NCBI GenBank assembly: GCA_903904515.1 | Contig: CAIVCR010000110.1 | Location: 31,915-95,914 of the forward strand | Length of the DNA stretch: 64,000 bases | Origin: an uncultured Bacteroidia bacterium | GTDB taxonomy: Bacteria; Bacteroidota; Bacteroidia; Bacteroidales; Prolixibacteraceae | Direction: 5' to 3' | Part shown: positions 24,982-32,965 of the stretch, in pieces | Layout of the letters: every line of letters begins with the position of its first letter | Position numbering within the stretch: the first letter of the stretch is position 1 | The notes under the pieces: model-generated | Seen by the model: the letters and a program-made list of their open reading frames with translations, nothing else | What the model was told of the DNA's origin: nothing | Database searches by the model: none | Position numbers and translations under genes: made by a program

Positions 24982-25407
24982 TTAAAATGCGCGCAAATCA
25001 ATTCCTAAGACTCTTCCCGTATTCGCGTTTACTAAATGACTGTCCACAATTAAATTTGCTAAAGCCAATCCCAGTTTTGCCTTCAAATCAAAATGAAGCT
25101 TAGAGCTTAACTGACAAGAATACATGGGGCCGACTGCAATGTAAACCAGCTGCCACCAAGTGTAATCAGCCTTTTCGATATCATAATCGTTGTAACAGAT
25201 TATTGAGCATATGCCAATGTGTTTACTTACCAAATATCCAAAATTTATGAAGGTGTCACAATAGCCTGTTTTGGCAGGACCACCATAATTATTGGTTAAA
25301 GATTTACTTGCAAAGTTTGCTACAGGAAATGAAGGACCAATGGTTATTCCAATAAAACCATTCCGTTCATCCCACTCCGGCGAAACAGGATATTTTATCC
25401 GGCATCT
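24982..25407 (-). pseudogene. 5'-truncated outer-membrane beta-barrel protein remnant
   Basis: The ORF track shows only 83 codons from an internal ATG (25233). The same frame is open back to 25407 (about 141 codons) and reads like a small outer-membrane beta-barrel: YPVSPEWDERNGFIGITIG, GYCDTFINFGYLVS, WQLVYIAVGPMYSC and KAKLGLALANL, with alternating hydrophobic strands and a final aromatic residue (DLRAF). There is no start codon or signal peptide before the upstream in-frame TGA, so the 5' end is lost or frameshifted. The sequence upstream to the tRNA does not restore it in any frame I checked. I therefore call it a decayed gene. Confidence 0.6.
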
Positions 25408-25615
25408 TCATATTTACGTCTTATGGGCCTTTCTCACGTGGATTATAATTGGACATTCACCGTTAGAAAGAGTTTTGTACTAGTAGTATACAACAGAAAG
25501 TATGGCAATCATCAAGGGTTTCTGGTTTACATCCCGGTTTACATGACACCTCGCAAACCCCTATAAAAAGAAAAAATCAGTCAATTATGGAGATCCATAA
25601 CTAACTGATATCCAG

Positions 25616-25688
25616 AGCGGAAAACGAGACTCGAACTCGCGACCCTCAGCTTGGGAAGCTGATGCTCTACCAACTGAGCTACTTCCGC
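25616..25688 (-). tRNA. tRNA-Gly (anticodon CCC)
   Basis: The minus strand folds as a full cloverleaf of 73 nt. The acceptor GCGGAAG pairs with TTTCCGC (one G-T), the D arm is GCTCAGTTGGTAGAGC, the anticodon stem TCAGC/GCTGA holds the loop TTCCCAA (anticodon CCC, codon GGG), and the T arm is GCGAG-TTCGAGT-CTCGT. The discriminator base is T, as expected for bacterial tRNA-Gly. CCA is not encoded. The surrounding gaps (25408-25615, 25689-25857) show no other gene. Confidence 0.95.
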
Positions 25689-25857
25689 CTTTTTTATTGG
25701 TGACGCAAAAGTAGGATATTTTTTGAAAATTAAAGCCACTTAAAACTCAGATTCGCATATTATTTTAAAATGTTGTAATTTTGAGTATTGCCACGATTAA
25801 AGATTAATTGAATCAATATATATCACTTTGTGAATCTATTAATTAATATCCTGAATC

Positions 25858-26250
25858 ATGGAAACAAACTCAAAAATCCTTTTTTGGACCCCGCGTGTAC
25901 TTTGCATCCTGGCCATCCTCTTCGTGAGCATGTTTGCCCTTGACTCCTTTGAACCCGGTGTGCCGGTAAGTCAGCAAATACTCGCCTTTCTGATGCACAT
26001 GATCCCCTCTTTCGTATTGATCCTGGCTCTGGTCGTTGCCTGGAAATGGGAACTGATTGGCGGGATTATCGTTGGAACGGTGGGGCTTGCCACAAGTCCG
26101 TTTGTTTATTCGCTCAATTACAACAGAACACACTCAGCCGGGATCAGTTTTGGAATTGTTTGCATGGTGTGTATGCCCTTTTTAGTGGTTGGAATCTTAT
26201 TTATCTGGGATCATTACCACCGGAAACAAAATTCAAAAATATCGGGCTAG
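25858..26250 (+). CDS. Small four-helix membrane protein, unknown function
   Basis: A 130-residue protein with four predicted membrane helices: about residues 12-27 (VLCILAILFVSMFAL), 40-60 (ILAFLMHMIPSFVLILALVVAW), 66-84 (IGGIIVGTVGLATSPFVY) and 96-116 (FGIVCMVCMPFLVVGILFIW). A short charged tail (DHYHRKQNSKISG) follows. The opening (KILFWTPRVLCILAI) and the WKWELIGG turn are familiar from many Bacteroidetes hypothetical membrane proteins, so it is a real conserved family of unknown role. The start ATG is at 25858. It is isolated, with a tRNA upstream and a dispersed repeat element downstream. Confidence 0.8.
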   Translation: METNSKILFWTPRVLCILAILFVSMFALDSFEPGVPVSQQILAFLMHMIPSFVLILALVVAWKWELIGGIIVGTVGLATSPFVYSLNYNRTHSAGISFGIVCMVCMPFLVVGILFIWDHYHRKQNSKISG

Positions 26251-26285
26251 ATACCTTTGCTATAATTGATCTGTTTCTTAAATAT

Positions 26286-26422
26286 TAGTTCGGTAAATTT
26301 TAATATTATTCAATTATATGTAACAGATTATAATATATAGAAATAAAAAAATATTTCAATTTATTTCCATATATTTCAACTTATTCATCATGAATTAGAT
26401 ACGAAAACATACCGAAGTATTG
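26286..26422. mobile_element. MITE-like dispersed repeat, copy 1
   Basis: About 137 bp, repeated at 49556-49690 in the same orientation. It is bounded by imperfect inverted ends: AGTTCGGTAAATTTT at the left, and ACTTCGGTATGTTTT when the right end is read in reverse. The right 50 bp (from TTTCAACTTATTCATC to CCGAAGTATTG) is identical in the two copies. The left side differs by a 7-bp insertion and an ~11-bp gap. It is non-coding. It stops one base before the stop codon of the minus-strand glycosyltransferase, so it may serve as its 3' end. Confidence 0.55.
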
Positions 26423-27490
26423 TTATACGCTAATCTGCGGAAATTCGGATGACTTCAACGTCAGCTGATAACCCTGATCCCAATTGTTATTCTGAAGAAC
26501 CCGTTGAACATTAACTTCGAAAAGCTTCCGGATAACGATGCGGGTAATGTCGGGATAATTGACTTTCACCTTCTCATCCGATTCAAGCCATTGAGCTATT
26601 TTTGCAAAATGCCTCTTTTTCAGACTTTTGATCACCGGCACTCCCATCTTTTCCAATGCGGCAGCGTTACATTGTTGCTCATACTGCCCCTTCATTGGGA
26701 TGACCATAAGTTTCTTATTTAAATAAAGTGCCTCTGCGGGAGCCTCGAAACCGGCACCACAGAATACCCCTTTCGATTTCGCCATATCATTTACAAATTC
26801 ATCATTGGTTATTGGCATAACCACGATGTTCCCAACCTGATACGATTCTTTGGCCTTCTTCGAAAAAATATGCCAGTTGACATTTTCAAAATTGGAGAGT
26901 TTTTTCAGCAATAGTTTATCATTAAACGAAGGCAAATAGACCGTATAATAATCAAGCTCTTCAGCAACACTTTCACGCACCTGTGTCCTGATTACCGGGG
27001 TGAAAATATTGGTGTCATAGGACTCAAAATGAAACCCAAAATGCATCATTGCAGGGGCATAGTTGCGAAGTATAAATGACCCAAAATGGTCAAGTTTAGC
27101 AGGAAAAGGGACATTTTTACTCAGCAAGGAACCCTGATGGCTTAATCCGATGCAAGGAACCTTTTTCTTATAACATGCCCAGGCCGAAACCGGTTCAAAA
27201 TCGTTGATCACAAAGTCATAATCCTCTACCGGAAGTTGGGCAATCTCCCTTCTAAGGTTGGGCAAATTAGCATTGATGGAAGTATTCCACATATCAATCC
27301 CCCCATTTTTTCCAAACCAGAAGCTCAATCCCTTAAACCGGTACTTCACCGGCACACCAAGTTCAACATCACATTGAGTGCCACTGACCAGAATATCACA
27401 CTGACAGTATTCCTGCAGATAGGGTATAATCTCCCTGGCGCGGCTTATGTGTCCGTTTCCGGTCCCCTGAATGGCATATAGTATCTTCAT
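26423..27490 (-). CDS. Glycosyltransferase-like protein (GT28 C-terminal / MurG-like fold)
   Basis: A 355-residue protein of the MJ1255-type glycosyltransferase family. The N-terminus has the GT-B glycine loop YAIQGTGNGHISRAREIIPYL, followed by FVINDFEPVSAWACYKKKVPCIGLSHQ. The C-terminal half has GVFCGAGFEAPAEALYLNKKLMVIPMKGQYEQQCNAAALEKMGVPV, the donor-binding pattern of the MurG/GT28 group. The substrate is unknown; envelope glycolipid synthesis is plausible. It lies 8 bp downstream of the metallophosphoesterase gene, and this pair recurs in Bacteroidetes as I remember it. The N-terminus has no signal peptide, so it acts in the cytoplasm or at the inner-membrane face. Confidence 0.85.
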   Translation of the reverse strand: MKILYAIQGTGNGHISRAREIIPYLQEYCQCDILVSGTQCDVELGVPVKYRFKGLSFWFGKNGGIDMWNTSINANLPNLRREIAQLPVEDYDFVINDFEPVSAWACYKKKVPCIGLSHQGSLLSKNVPFPAKLDHFGSFILRNYAPAMMHFGFHFESYDTNIFTPVIRTQVRESVAEELDYYTVYLPSFNDKLLLKKLSNFENVNWHIFSKKAKESYQVGNIVVMPITNDEFVNDMAKSKGVFCGAGFEAPAEALYLNKKLMVIPMKGQYEQQCNAAALEKMGVPVIKSLKKRHFAKIAQWLESDEKVKVNYPDITRIVIRKLFEVNVQRVLQNNNWDQGYQLTLKSSEFPQISV

Positions 27491-27498
27491 AAAAACCT

Positions 27499-28344
27499 TT
27501 AATTATGGAATTCGACGAGCATATTATTAAACAAATCTTTCACTTTAACATCCACCATGTTTTCCTGATCCGAATCGGCTCCATCTGAAAGATCTACAAA
27601 ATCCTTCCGGAAATTGAAGATCCTCCACTCCCCTTCATTATACTCCAGGGAGGTTAGATTTTCAATCCAGTCTCCTGAATTAAGATACTTTATGCTCTGA
27701 TTTCCAACTGTTATAGTTCTAATTTCTGGTTTGTGAATATGACCACAGACCACCGTTTCAATCTCCTTTCTTGCAGCTGCACCAGCAACTGTATCTTCAA
27801 AAGCATTAATAAATTTAACAGCACCTTTGACCGATTCTTTAATCCTTTTGGAAAAAGAAACGGGCTCAAAATTTAAAAAACGGCCTATTGAATTCACCTG
27901 GGTGTTGAGCCAGATCAGGGAATCATATCCTATAGCCCCCAGCTTTGACAACCATTTGGAATATTGCATTACAACATCGAAAACATCGCCGTGAAAAAAC
28001 CATACTGTTTTTCCTCCAAGTTCCAGTTTCAGATCATTAAGAATCCGGAGCTTGCCGATCTTAATCCCGCTAAACCTGCGAAACATCTCGTCATGATTTC
28101 CGGTGATATAGTATACCGGACAACGGTCTGAGGCCAGGCCTATCAGGTGTTTGACAACCTTCAAGTGAGATTTGGGGAAATAACGCTTCTTAAATTGCCA
28201 GATATCAATAATATCACCATTTAGAATCAGCGTTTTGGGCTTGATACTCTTGAGGTACTTTAATAAATCGCCTGCCTGGCATCCCGATGTTCCCAGATGA
28301 ACATCAGAAATCACAACCAATTCCACCACTCGCTTATTGTCCAT
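27499..28344 (-). CDS. UDP-2,3-diacylglucosamine diphosphatase-like metallophosphoesterase
   Basis: A 281-residue calcineurin-like phosphoesterase with all five metal-site motifs: SDVHLG (residues 13-18), NGDIID, GNHDE, WFFHGD and VCGHIHKPE. The spacing resembles LpxH-type enzymes, which hydrolyse UDP-2,3-diacylglucosamine to lipid X, so it may act in lipid A synthesis ahead of the LpxB encoded at 9.7 kb. It could instead be a paralogue acting on another UDP-lipid linked to the downstream glycosyltransferase. The C-terminal 40 residues are acidic. Start ATG at 28344. A region of tandem repeats lies upstream. Confidence 0.85.
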   Translation of the reverse strand: MDNKRVVELVVISDVHLGTSGCQAGDLLKYLKSIKPKTLILNGDIIDIWQFKKRYFPKSHLKVVKHLIGLASDRCPVYYITGNHDEMFRRFSGIKIGKLRILNDLKLELGGKTVWFFHGDVFDVVMQYSKWLSKLGAIGYDSLIWLNTQVNSIGRFLNFEPVSFSKRIKESVKGAVKFINAFEDTVAGAAARKEIETVVCGHIHKPEIRTITVGNQSIKYLNSGDWIENLTSLEYNEGEWRIFNFRKDFVDLSDGADSDQENMVDVKVKDLFNNMLVEFHN

Positions 28345-28429
28345 TCCAATATAGATTTTATACCTGCCAAGAAACGAACTAAGAATTACGAAACGGTTAC
28401 AAACTCATTAAGAATTGATTACAATATGA

Positions 28430-28498
28430 AGAATTAAGAATGAAAGAATGAAGAATGAAGAATGAAGGAATGAAGAATGAAGAATGAAGGAATGAAAT
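28430..28498. repeat. Short tandem repeat, AATGAAG unit (~7 bp)
   Basis: A run of AGAATGAAG / GAATGAAGGAATG units directly before the octamer array. Non-coding, low complexity. Confidence 0.8.
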
Positions 28499-28634
28499 GT
28501 GCTAATGTGCTAATGTGCTAATGTGCTAATGTGACAATGTGCTAATGTGACAATGTGCTAATGTGACAATGTGCTAATTTGAAAATGTGCTAATTTGAAA
28601 ATTTGCTAATTTGAAAATTTGACAATTTGACAAT
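28499..28634. repeat. Octanucleotide array, 17 in-phase units, consensus KTGNNAAT
   Basis: Exactly 136 bp made of 17 consecutive 8-bp units, each GTG or TTG followed by a variable dinucleotide and AAT (GTGCTAAT, GTGACAAT, TTGAAAAT, TTGCTAAT, TTGACAAT). There are no indels. Positions 4-5 vary while the others are fixed, which simple slippage alone does not predict. Related arrays are at 39161-39280 and 63688-63778. With the heptamer run it fills the 28345-28646 gap. Confidence 0.85.
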
Positions 28635-28646
28635 GAATTGACATTG

Positions 28647-30062
28647 TTACTTAAGCAAATCGCGGAACCAGAAGCCGGAATCTTTTACGGTGCGCTTTTG
28701 AGTTTGAAAGTCATTATAAACAATGCCAAATCGCGGACGATTTCCTTCGTCCCATTCAAAGTTGTCGACAAAAGTCCAGGCGAAATACCCCGTGACGGGA
28801 GCGCCATCGTTTTTGGCACGGAGTACATGTTGAAGGTATCGCTGATAAAAGTGGATTCTTTGACGATCGTGGATTTTCCCGTTCTTCTTCAGATGGTCGT
28901 GAAAAGCTGCACCGTTCTCGGTAACGATGATCTCTTTGACTCCATATTTGGCAAACTGCATAATAATATCGTAGATTCCTTCTGGTGAAACTTCCCAGCC
29001 CATGGCTGTTACCTCTGCATCGATGGATGGTTTAACGCGGTTAGCCCAGATCAGGGGGATAAGAGAAGGCTTTGAGGTCACCCTGAAATAGTTCTGAATT
29101 CCGATAAAATCAAAGTCGAATTTTAAATTTTCAGGATCCTCAGGCAGAATAAACTGATCAATCTTGCGCAGAAAGGGAAGCTCCCTGTACGGATACCCCA
29201 TTCCCAGTGCGGGCTCAATAAATAAACGGTTCAGCATTACATCAAGGCGGTCGGAAGCGCGTTGATGCCTCCAGGTCCGCTTCTGAGGCTCGGTATAGGC
29301 ACATGAAAAAGTAGTTCCGATATGGCTCTCTTTTACGTTTTCCCGGATAATTCTTCCTCCTGTCGCCTGGCAAAGTGAAGCATGATGCACCGCGGCCAGA
29401 AATTTTGCAATACCACTCTTCTGAGGTGCATGCATACCCGAGAGATATCCCAGCGTTGTAAAACTTGCCGGTTCATTGAGCACCATCCAATGCCGAATCC
29501 GGTCTCCAAATCGGCGTGTACACAAATCGGCATATTCCGAAAACCAGCCAATGATATCACGGTTTGTCCAGCCCCCCAAATCCTCGAGTTTCTGAGGCAA
29601 ATCCCAATGATATAGCATCGCCCAGGGTTCGATTCCAAGCTCTAGACACTGGTCAAGCATCCGGTCATAAAAATCAATTCCCTTTTCATTTATGTGACCG
29701 GTTCCATCAGGAAGAATTCGGGGCCAGGAAAAGGAAAATCTGAAATTTTCGAAATTAAGCTCTTTCAATAACGATAAGTCGCTTTTGTACCGGTTATAAA
29801 AATCGGTGGCTTCCCGACCATTGGTTCTATCCTTTACATTTTTTGGATTAGCGGTAAACCTGTCCCATATCGATTCCCCTTTCCCGTCAATATCCCAGGC
29901 CCCTTCAATTTGATACGATGCGGTGGCAACACCCCAATGGAAGTCTGGGCCAAAATCCTTCCTGTCAATGTTCAGTTCTTTAATTTCGGACTTAAAATTC
30001 GTATTAAGCCGGTTCTGTGCAACTGAGGAGGCAATAAATTTCAAGAATCGAAGTGTGATCAT
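28647..30062 (-). CDS. Glycoside hydrolase family 1 beta-glucosidase
   Basis: A 471-residue TIM-barrel glycosidase cleaving beta-glycosides with retention. The acid/base glutamate is in LNEP (E197) and the nucleophile in VTENG (E382). The GH1 substrate-site motifs FHWGVATASYQIEG, YHWDLPQKLEDLGGW and the C-terminal FVDNFEWDEG are intact. About 35 residues precede the catalytic domain without a signal peptide, so it is likely cytoplasmic and acts on imported disaccharides. It is not in a polysaccharide-utilisation locus (no SusC/D neighbours). The start ATG at 30062 is supported by a promoter element 29 bp upstream. Confidence 0.93.
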   Translation of the reverse strand: MITLRFLKFIASSVAQNRLNTNFKSEIKELNIDRKDFGPDFHWGVATASYQIEGAWDIDGKGESIWDRFTANPKNVKDRTNGREATDFYNRYKSDLSLLKELNFENFRFSFSWPRILPDGTGHINEKGIDFYDRMLDQCLELGIEPWAMLYHWDLPQKLEDLGGWTNRDIIGWFSEYADLCTRRFGDRIRHWMVLNEPASFTTLGYLSGMHAPQKSGIAKFLAAVHHASLCQATGGRIIRENVKESHIGTTFSCAYTEPQKRTWRHQRASDRLDVMLNRLFIEPALGMGYPYRELPFLRKIDQFILPEDPENLKFDFDFIGIQNYFRVTSKPSLIPLIWANRVKPSIDAEVTAMGWEVSPEGIYDIIMQFAKYGVKEIIVTENGAAFHDHLKKNGKIHDRQRIHFYQRYLQHVLRAKNDGAPVTGYFAWTFVDNFEWDEGNRPRFGIVYNDFQTQKRTVKDSGFWFRDLLK

Positions 30063-30090
30063 TTGGAAATACGCTCTAAATTTTAGATTC

Positions 30091-30098
30091 CAAAAGTA
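30091..30098 (-). promoter_or_regulatory. -7 promoter element for the GH1 gene
   Basis: TACTTTTG on the minus strand matches TAnnTTTG. Confidence 0.5.
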
Positions 30099-30153
30099 TT
30101 ATTTTTTAAACATTTAAACCTAAACAGATAAGTAAAGGATAACGTACTGCTTT

Positions 30154-30377
30154 TTACTGGCGGCTGGCTGCTGGCTACTGGCTAATGGCAACTGGCGGAT
30201 GGCGACTGGCAACTAGCAACTGGCTACTGGGGGCTGGCTACTGGGGGCTGGCTACTGGGGCCTGGCTTGAATGTCTGCAAAAATTTGACCTTCCTTTTAA
30301 TTTTGCATAAAAAACTTCATTCCTTGCAAATTTTGCCAGAAGCTAGCCGCTTGCAGCAAGTAGCCAGCCGCCAGTAA
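30154..30377. repeat. Long inverted repeat with CTGGCTACTGG-type tandem repeats
   Basis: TTACTGGCGGCTGGCT (30154-30169) and its exact complement AGCCAGCCGCCAGTAA (30362-30377) enclose about 190 bp. The left side is filled with CTGGCTACTGGGGG-like units (a 14-bp unit repeated about three times near 30222-30265). An inner pair of complementary CTGCAAAAATTTG / CAAATTTTGCCAG segments makes the structure nested. No ORF. Confidence 0.75.
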
Positions 30378-30442
30378 CCATCATTTAAGTTAACTACCCT
30401 AAAATTCTACACCCCGAAAATGAAATATTATTGTATTTCATC

Positions 30443-30486
30443 TGTAACAATATTTAATCTGATTGTAACAATATTGTAACAATATT
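30443..30486 (+). promoter_or_regulatory. Candidate Pho box: three TGTAACAATATT direct repeats
   Basis: Three identical 12-mers TGTAACAATATT start at 30443, 30464 and 30475, that is 21 and 11 bp apart (two and one helical turns). They end 4 bp before a near-consensus -7 element (AATTTTTG, 30491-30498), so they cover the -33 region, as PhoB boxes do in Proteobacteria. Downstream are the phosphate porin, pst genes and a PhoB-type regulator. The geometry supports an activator site; the identity of the regulator is inferred. Confidence 0.6.
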
Positions 30487-30490
30487 AAGG

Positions 30491-30498
30491 AATTTTTG
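30491..30498 (+). promoter_or_regulatory. -7 element of the phosphate regulon promoter
   Basis: AATTTTTG differs by one base from TAnnTTTG. It lies 28 bp before the porin ATG and just after the direct repeats. Confidence 0.45.
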
Positions 30499-30526
30499 CA
30501 CTGTAGAAAATCTTTAAAATCGAATC

Positions 30527-31903
30527 ATGAAAAAGTTAAAAACGCTTTTATTTTTATTTGTATCTCTGTTGGCGCTCAACCTAAGTGCCCAGGAACAAAA
30601 CCAAGCCGAAAAAATTTCGGAATTAAACGAAAAAGTAAACGGTTTACTTGAAAGAGCAGCAACCAGCGAGTCTGATCTGGCGAAACTTACCAAAATCAAA
30701 GTTTCCGGTTATATTCAGGCTCAGTATCAGAATTTCGAGAGCCCTGCGCTACTGGCAAAATCACAAAACTATTTTTCTTTACGCAGAGTCCGGGTAAAAT
30801 TCACATATGAAGCATTAGATGGCGTAAAATTTGTAGTACAGCCGGATTTTTCACCTGGCAATATCTCCTTAAAGGATGCCTATGCCATTGTTAACGACCA
30901 TTGGACAAAAACATTCAGTCTTTGGGCAGGAAAATTCAACAGGCCAAACTACGAAGTTGAATACTCTTCAAGTCAGCGTGAATTGACAGAGCGTTCATTG
31001 GTAATCAGAACACTTTATCCGGGCGAACGTGCTATCGGTGCTAAACTGGAATACAATCCGCTGAAAGTTCCCCTACATATGCAACTAGCAATTTTCAACG
31101 GGAATGACGGTTTGACAATCGCCAACAGTGCCGGCACAAACCTTAATGCCGCAGACAATATCGATTACGACAACTTTAAAGATATCATGGCTCGTGTAAC
31201 CTATAACATAACTCTTGGAAGTTTTGGAGGATTAGATCTTGGTGCACACGGATATTTTGGAGCAGCAAAATCAAATGCATTGAAAACATTAAGCAGTGAT
31301 TACACGACTGTTAGCGATATTAAATTTGGGGATCGTGTATCAAGAAACTGGCTAGGCGGTGAATTTCAATTATTTGCTGATGTCTTGGGTGGACTTTCAT
31401 TAAAAGGTGAGTACCTTGCAGGAAAAAATGCAACTATTGGCTATGCCCCGGTTGCAGCCTCCGGAACTGTAGCAGCAATACCAGGTGTAGCAAATTTCCA
31501 GAATAATTTCGCAGGTGGTTACCTTTATCTGATCAAGAATTTAGGTAAGAAAAATCAGTTCGCATTCCGTTATGACTACTACGATCCAAATACCGACATC
31601 AAAGGAAATCAGGTTAAGGTAAAAGGATTTACTACCACTGATGCAACAAAACTTGCGAATAAAATGAGCGGTAAGGGTGACCTTGCAACCTCAACTTTTG
31701 GATTTGCATTACACCACTATTTTGACGACAACATCAGAATTACTGCCTGCTACGAAATCGTACAGAATGAAAAAGTAGGCGCTGCAGGTTTATTGACAGA
31801 AGACTATGTTCAGGCTGACGGTCAAAAAGTAGCTAAAGGTCTGGATTACAGCAAAGTCGTACCTGCCAACGTATTTACCTTAAGAATTCAGGCTAAGTTT
31901 TAA
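30527..31903 (+). CDS. Phosphate-selective porin (OprO/OprP family)
   Basis: Outer-membrane channel predicted to pass phosphate. The 458-residue precursor has a signal peptide (MKKLKTLLFLFVSLLALNLSAQ) and a short N-terminal coiled coil (KISELNEKVNGLLERA). A 16-strand-type barrel follows, beginning KVSGYIQAQYQNFESPA and carrying the family stretch YFSLRRVRVKFTYEALDGVKFVVQPDFSPG. It ends in the aromatic C-terminal strand (VFTLRIQAKF). It precedes pstS by 101 bp and follows the candidate Pho box, which strongly suggests induction by phosphate starvation. Exact ion selectivity (phosphate or polyphosphate) is not readable. Confidence 0.9.
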   Translation: MKKLKTLLFLFVSLLALNLSAQEQNQAEKISELNEKVNGLLERAATSESDLAKLTKIKVSGYIQAQYQNFESPALLAKSQNYFSLRRVRVKFTYEALDGVKFVVQPDFSPGNISLKDAYAIVNDHWTKTFSLWAGKFNRPNYEVEYSSSQRELTERSLVIRTLYPGERAIGAKLEYNPLKVPLHMQLAIFNGNDGLTIANSAGTNLNAADNIDYDNFKDIMARVTYNITLGSFGGLDLGAHGYFGAAKSNALKTLSSDYTTVSDIKFGDRVSRNWLGGEFQLFADVLGGLSLKGEYLAGKNATIGYAPVAASGTVAAIPGVANFQNNFAGGYLYLIKNLGKKNQFAFRYDYYDPNTDIKGNQVKVKGFTTTDATKLANKMSGKGDLATSTFGFALHHYFDDNIRITACYEIVQNEKVGAAGLLTEDYVQADGQKVAKGLDYSKVVPANVFTLRIQAKF

Positions 31904-32004
31904 GGATTAGGCTATTAGGCTGTAGGCGTTTAGGAAATTAAGAAATGAAGGGTGTAGACCTTTTGATTAAAAAAATAAAAGTTAAACAGAAAAAAATATA
32001 AACA

Positions 32005-32844
32005 ATGAAAAAATTCAATTTATTAAAGTCGGCAATAATAGCAGTTTTGCTTGGTGTTGTTTGCTTTGCTTTCACAGCAGCTCCCGAAAGGATCACTGTT
32101 AAAGGTTCAGATACCCTGGTAATTTTGGCACAGAAATGGGCTGAAGTTTACATGAAAAGCAACAGTAGTGCATCAATTCAGGTTACGGGTGGTGGTTCAG
32201 GTGTTGGTATTTCAGCATTGATCAATGGTGCTACCGACATTGCCAATGCAAGCCGGAAAATGAAAAATACTGAAAAGGAGAAACTCAAAGCAAGGTACAA
32301 CACCCTTGGAGTTGAAGTTGCCTGTGCAAAAGATGGTATTACAATTTACCTCAATGCTGCAAGTAAAGTTAAAGAATTAACGGTCGATCAGTTAGGCAAA
32401 ATTTTCAGAGGCGAAATTACAAACTGGAAAGAATTAGGCGGCGATGACCAGTCAATCAAACTTTACGGAAGAGAAAACAGCTCCGGAACTTATGTATTTT
32501 TTCAGGAGAATGTTGTAAAAGGCGACTATGCAACAAGCTGTCAGACGTTGCCAGGAACAGCTGCAGTAGTAAATGCAGTTAAAAAAGACACTTACGGAAT
32601 TGGATATGGTGGTGCTGCATACGCAGAAGGTATTTCAATCTGTAAGGTTAAGAAAGATGCCAACAGCCCCGCATTTGCTGCAACTGCTGAAACCATTAAA
32701 ACCGGTGATTACCCTATTACCAGATACCTCTACATGTATCTGCGTAACAGGCCAACAGGAGAAATGAAAAAATATATCGACTGGATTCTTAGTCCTGAAG
32801 GACAAAAACTGGTTGTGGACATGGGGTACTTTCCTGTCAAGTAA
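32005..32844 (+). CDS. pstS: Periplasmic phosphate-binding protein PstS
   Basis: High-affinity phosphate receptor of the Pst ABC transporter. It has a 26-residue signal peptide (MKKFNLLKSAIIAVLLGVVC...). The mature protein has the PstS-like pattern ITVKGSDTLVILAQKWAE and the phosphate-site segments GGGSGVGISALINGATDIANASRKM and LYGRENSSGTYVFFQENV. At 279 residues it is the short Bacteroidetes/Firmicutes type. The signal is not clearly a lipobox. A stem-loop follows before pstC, consistent with PstS being made in excess over the permease. Confidence 0.96.
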   Translation: MKKFNLLKSAIIAVLLGVVCFAFTAAPERITVKGSDTLVILAQKWAEVYMKSNSSASIQVTGGGSGVGISALINGATDIANASRKMKNTEKEKLKARYNTLGVEVACAKDGITIYLNAASKVKELTVDQLGKIFRGEITNWKELGGDDQSIKLYGRENSSGTYVFFQENVVKGDYATSCQTLPGTAAVVNAVKKDTYGIGYGGAAYAEGISICKVKKDANSPAFAATAETIKTGDYPITRYLYMYLRNRPTGEMKKYIDWILSPEGQKLVVDMGYFPVK

Positions 32845-32886
32845 AAACAATATGAATTGAAATTCAATAAGATAAAAATGGTTCAA

Positions 32887-32928
32887 AAGCGAATAACTTT
32901 TTCACAGAAGTTATTCGCTTCCTTTGTT
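32887..32928 (+). terminator. Stem-loop between pstS and pstC (partial terminator)
   Basis: AAGCGAATAACTT (32887-32899) and AAGTTATTCGCTT (32908-32920) form a perfect 13-bp stem with an 8-nt loop, followed by a T-rich tail (CCTTTGTTTT). The position inside the operon suggests attenuation or 3'-end protection of pstS mRNA. Confidence 0.75.
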
Positions 32929-32965
32929 TTACAATTGATTCAATCAGTCCAAAGATCCAATCTTT

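Noticed and set aside
28499-28634. CRISPR array
   Set aside because: Units are 8 bp, contiguous and degenerate, with no 30-40 bp spacers and no cas genes in the window.
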